A stretch of DNA of 7,178 bases from Microbacteriaceae bacterium. GTDB taxonomy: Bacteria > Actinomycetota > Actinomycetes > Actinomycetales > Microbacteriaceae. Shown one piece after another: positions 6,243-7,178 of the stretch. A program made the translations under genes and the position numbers. The notes under the pieces are model-generated. The model made no database searches, was not told the origin of the DNA, and was given only the letters and a program-made list of their open reading frames with translations. Every line of letters begins with the position of its first letter. The stretch's first letter is position 1. The stretch lies in assembly GCA_026785785.1 (NCBI GenBank), contig JAJAZI010000299.1:1-7178 (forward strand), in the 5' to 3' direction.

Positions 6243-6312
6243 CTGAATAGCTGTCACGAATCTGTGGAGAAGTCATCGCATCGCCGCCTGTGGAGGAGAA
6301 GACGACGAGCCG
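6243..6312. other. Former bioN-HNH intergenic DNA right of the insertion
   Basis: These 70 bp separate the bioN stop from the element. They show only an 8-bp direct repeat, CTGTGGAG (6262-6269 and 6288-6295). No stem-loop strong enough to be a terminator was found, so transcripts from the transporter operon may run into the element towards the lipoprotein gene. Confidence 0.4.
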
Positions 6313-6909
6313 CTACTCCACACCGCGCGCGATCAGCGCGTCGGCGAGGTCATCGGAGTGCTTCAGGGCCATCACGAGCAGCGGAACCACGAAGGTCCCG
6401 ATCCGCAGCGGCACGCCTCGCGCGCGCTGCGCCTCCCGAATGGATGCCGCGAATCCAGCGATCACGGGGATCGCCGTGATCGTCATCGCCAGGAGAAGAC
6501 CGACGCTTGCCGGGTTGACCCCAAACCGCCGCAGCGGAGCGAGCGAGCGCTCGGTCGCCTCGAGCAGGTCGGGGATGCGGGCGGTGAGGGTGATGAGCGC
6601 GGCGAGCACAATCACGGCGAGCACCCGCCCGGTGTTCGCCACTGCGACGAGCGGCGGGAGGAAGACGAGCTGCGCGATCAGCATCACGAGCACGACCCAG
6701 CGCACGACGACGACCTGCCGGAGAAGGTCGCGCATCCCGAGACCCGCGAGCAGATAGCCGCCGACCACGAAGGCGAACACGATTAGGAGGGCCCACGCGC
6801 TTCGGGCGGAGAGGGTGATCGCCAGGGTCAGCGCCATGAATGTCAGCACCTTGGGGCCAGCGGGCATCCGATGGATCGGACTCGTGCCGGGCATGTAGAG
6901 CGCGATCAC
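6313..6909 (-). CDS. bioN: ECF transporter T component (EcfT/BioN-like transmembrane protein)
   Basis: The product is 198 aa. This is the integral membrane coupling subunit of an energy-coupling factor importer. It links the ATPases to a substrate-binding S component, BioY in the case of biotin. The N-terminus YMPGTSPIHRMPAGPK is the usual lead-in of BioN/EcfT proteins. About five or six hydrophobic segments follow (roughly 20-35, 38-56, 66-84, 92-110, 135-154, 170-183). The cytoplasmic coupling helices carry the two family-defining Ala-Arg-Gly motifs, A163-R164-G165 (EAQRARG) and A194-R195-G196 near the C-terminus. GTG at 6909 is chosen because it overlaps the upstream ATPase stop (GTGA). 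The frame stays open further upstream, but that part is antisense-like, Arg-rich shadow sequence. The biotin assignment rests on resemblance and on the single-ATPase/T pair. The S component is not in the window. Confidence 0.9.
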   Translation of the reverse strand: MIALYMPGTSPIHRMPAGPKVLTFMALTLAITLSARSAWALLIVFAFVVGGYLLAGLGMRDLLRQVVVVRWVVLVMLIAQLVFLPPLVAVANTGRVLAVIVLAALITLTARIPDLLEATERSLAPLRRFGVNPASVGLLLAMTITAIPVIAGFAASIREAQRARGVPLRIGTFVVPLLVMALKHSDDLADALIARGVE

Positions 6910-7178
6910 GCGTGCTCCCGCTCGTAGTGCGCGATCACGTCGCGGGGATCGCCGCACTCCAGCATCCGCCCCCCCTCGAATCGGAGCACGACATCGCACC
7001 GGGCCGCCAGGCGCATGTCGTGGGTGACGAGCACGAGCTGCTGCGGAAGCTCGTCGAGCAGGTGGTTGGCGATGCACCGGGTGTTCGCCGCGTCGAGCAG
7101 CGCGGTCGGCTCGTCGGCGACGACCAGTGCCGGCTCCCGGATCAGGATCGCGGCAAGCGCCAGCAGCTGCTTCTGCCC
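6906..7178 (-). CDS. bioM: ECF transporter ATP-binding subunit, C-terminal part (EcfA/BioM-like)
   Basis: The window enters this ABC ATPase inside its signature motif: the first residues are GQKQ, the end of LSGGQ(K/R)Q. The 90 visible residues then show Walker B with catalytic glutamate (ALVVADEP; D22, E23 of the fragment), the D-loop (TALLD) and the H-loop histidine (VTHD, H53). The fragment ends with the typical GGRMLECGDP strand and the HYEREHA tail. Walker A lies outside. Its TGA overlaps the GTG of the downstream T component by four bases, so the pair is an operon and probably translationally coupled. It powers vitamin import, probably biotin, at the cytoplasmic face. Confidence 0.93.
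   Translation of the reverse strand, partial: GQKQLLALAAILIREPALVVADEPTALLDAANTRCIANHLLDELPQQLVLVTHDMRLAARCDVVLRFEGGRMLECGDPRDVIAHYEREHA

Noticed and set aside
6079..6276. 65-codon minus-strand frame between bioN and the lipoprotein gene
   Set aside because: It starts outside the element and runs through the right inverted repeat, so it is created by the insertion. The part after the repeat (44 codons from the ATG at 6213) could be a leader, but shows no recognisable domain and only moderate codon bias.
6910..7077. N-terminal extension of the EcfT/BioN frame to 7077
   Set aside because: This part is out-of-frame overlap with the ATPase gene and is Arg/Ala/Pro-rich. The GTGA overlap at 6906-6909 and the conserved YMPGTSPIHR start support 6909.

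Overview
The window looks like chromosomal DNA of a high-GC actinobacterium, most likely a member of the Microbacteriaceae. The housekeeping genes use almost only G/C in third codon positions. GatB reads like an actinobacterial GatB. A DUF222-HNH (13E12-type) gene and a compact bioM-bioN type ECF transporter pair are both common in that family. No rRNA, tRNA or CRISPR array was seen. All readings were made by eye from the sequence, without database searches.

Layout: (1) 1-2135, plus strand: the 3' part of gatA followed by complete gatB. They share one base (TGATG), which is typical of a translationally coupled gat operon making the Asp-tRNA(Asn)/Glu-tRNA(Gln) amidotransferase. (2) 2136-2488: a non-coding stretch between convergent genes. 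It carries an imperfect 21-bp tandem repeat nested in a 114-bp higher-order duplication. (3) 2489-4099, minus strand: an intact 536-aa DUF222-HNH endonuclease-like gene with an in-frame hexanucleotide repeat in its linker. (4) 4214-6234: a mobile element of about 2.0 kb, delimited here by 24-bp terminal inverted repeats (22/24 matching) and an 8-bp target duplication ACACCTAT. It holds a 453-aa zinc-ribbon DDE transposase on the plus strand and, convergent to it, a 144-residue lipoprotein gene that is not needed for transposition. (5) 6313-7178, minus strand: an ECF transporter T-component (BioN-like) and the C-terminal part of its ATPase (BioM-like), overlapping by 4 bp.

The main point of interest is the element. 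The boundaries place the lipoprotein inside it, so this is an insertion sequence with a passenger gene (a 'transporter IS') and a secreted cargo. It landed in what was a 184-bp gap between bioN and the HNH gene, both read leftwards. It now separates the HNH gene from any read-through out of the transporter operon. Its lipoprotein lies in the same direction as bioN and could be transcribed from that operon. The transposase has a mixed family signature (IS256/Mutator-like C-x2-H, ISL3-like SNGxxE), so its exact family is left open.
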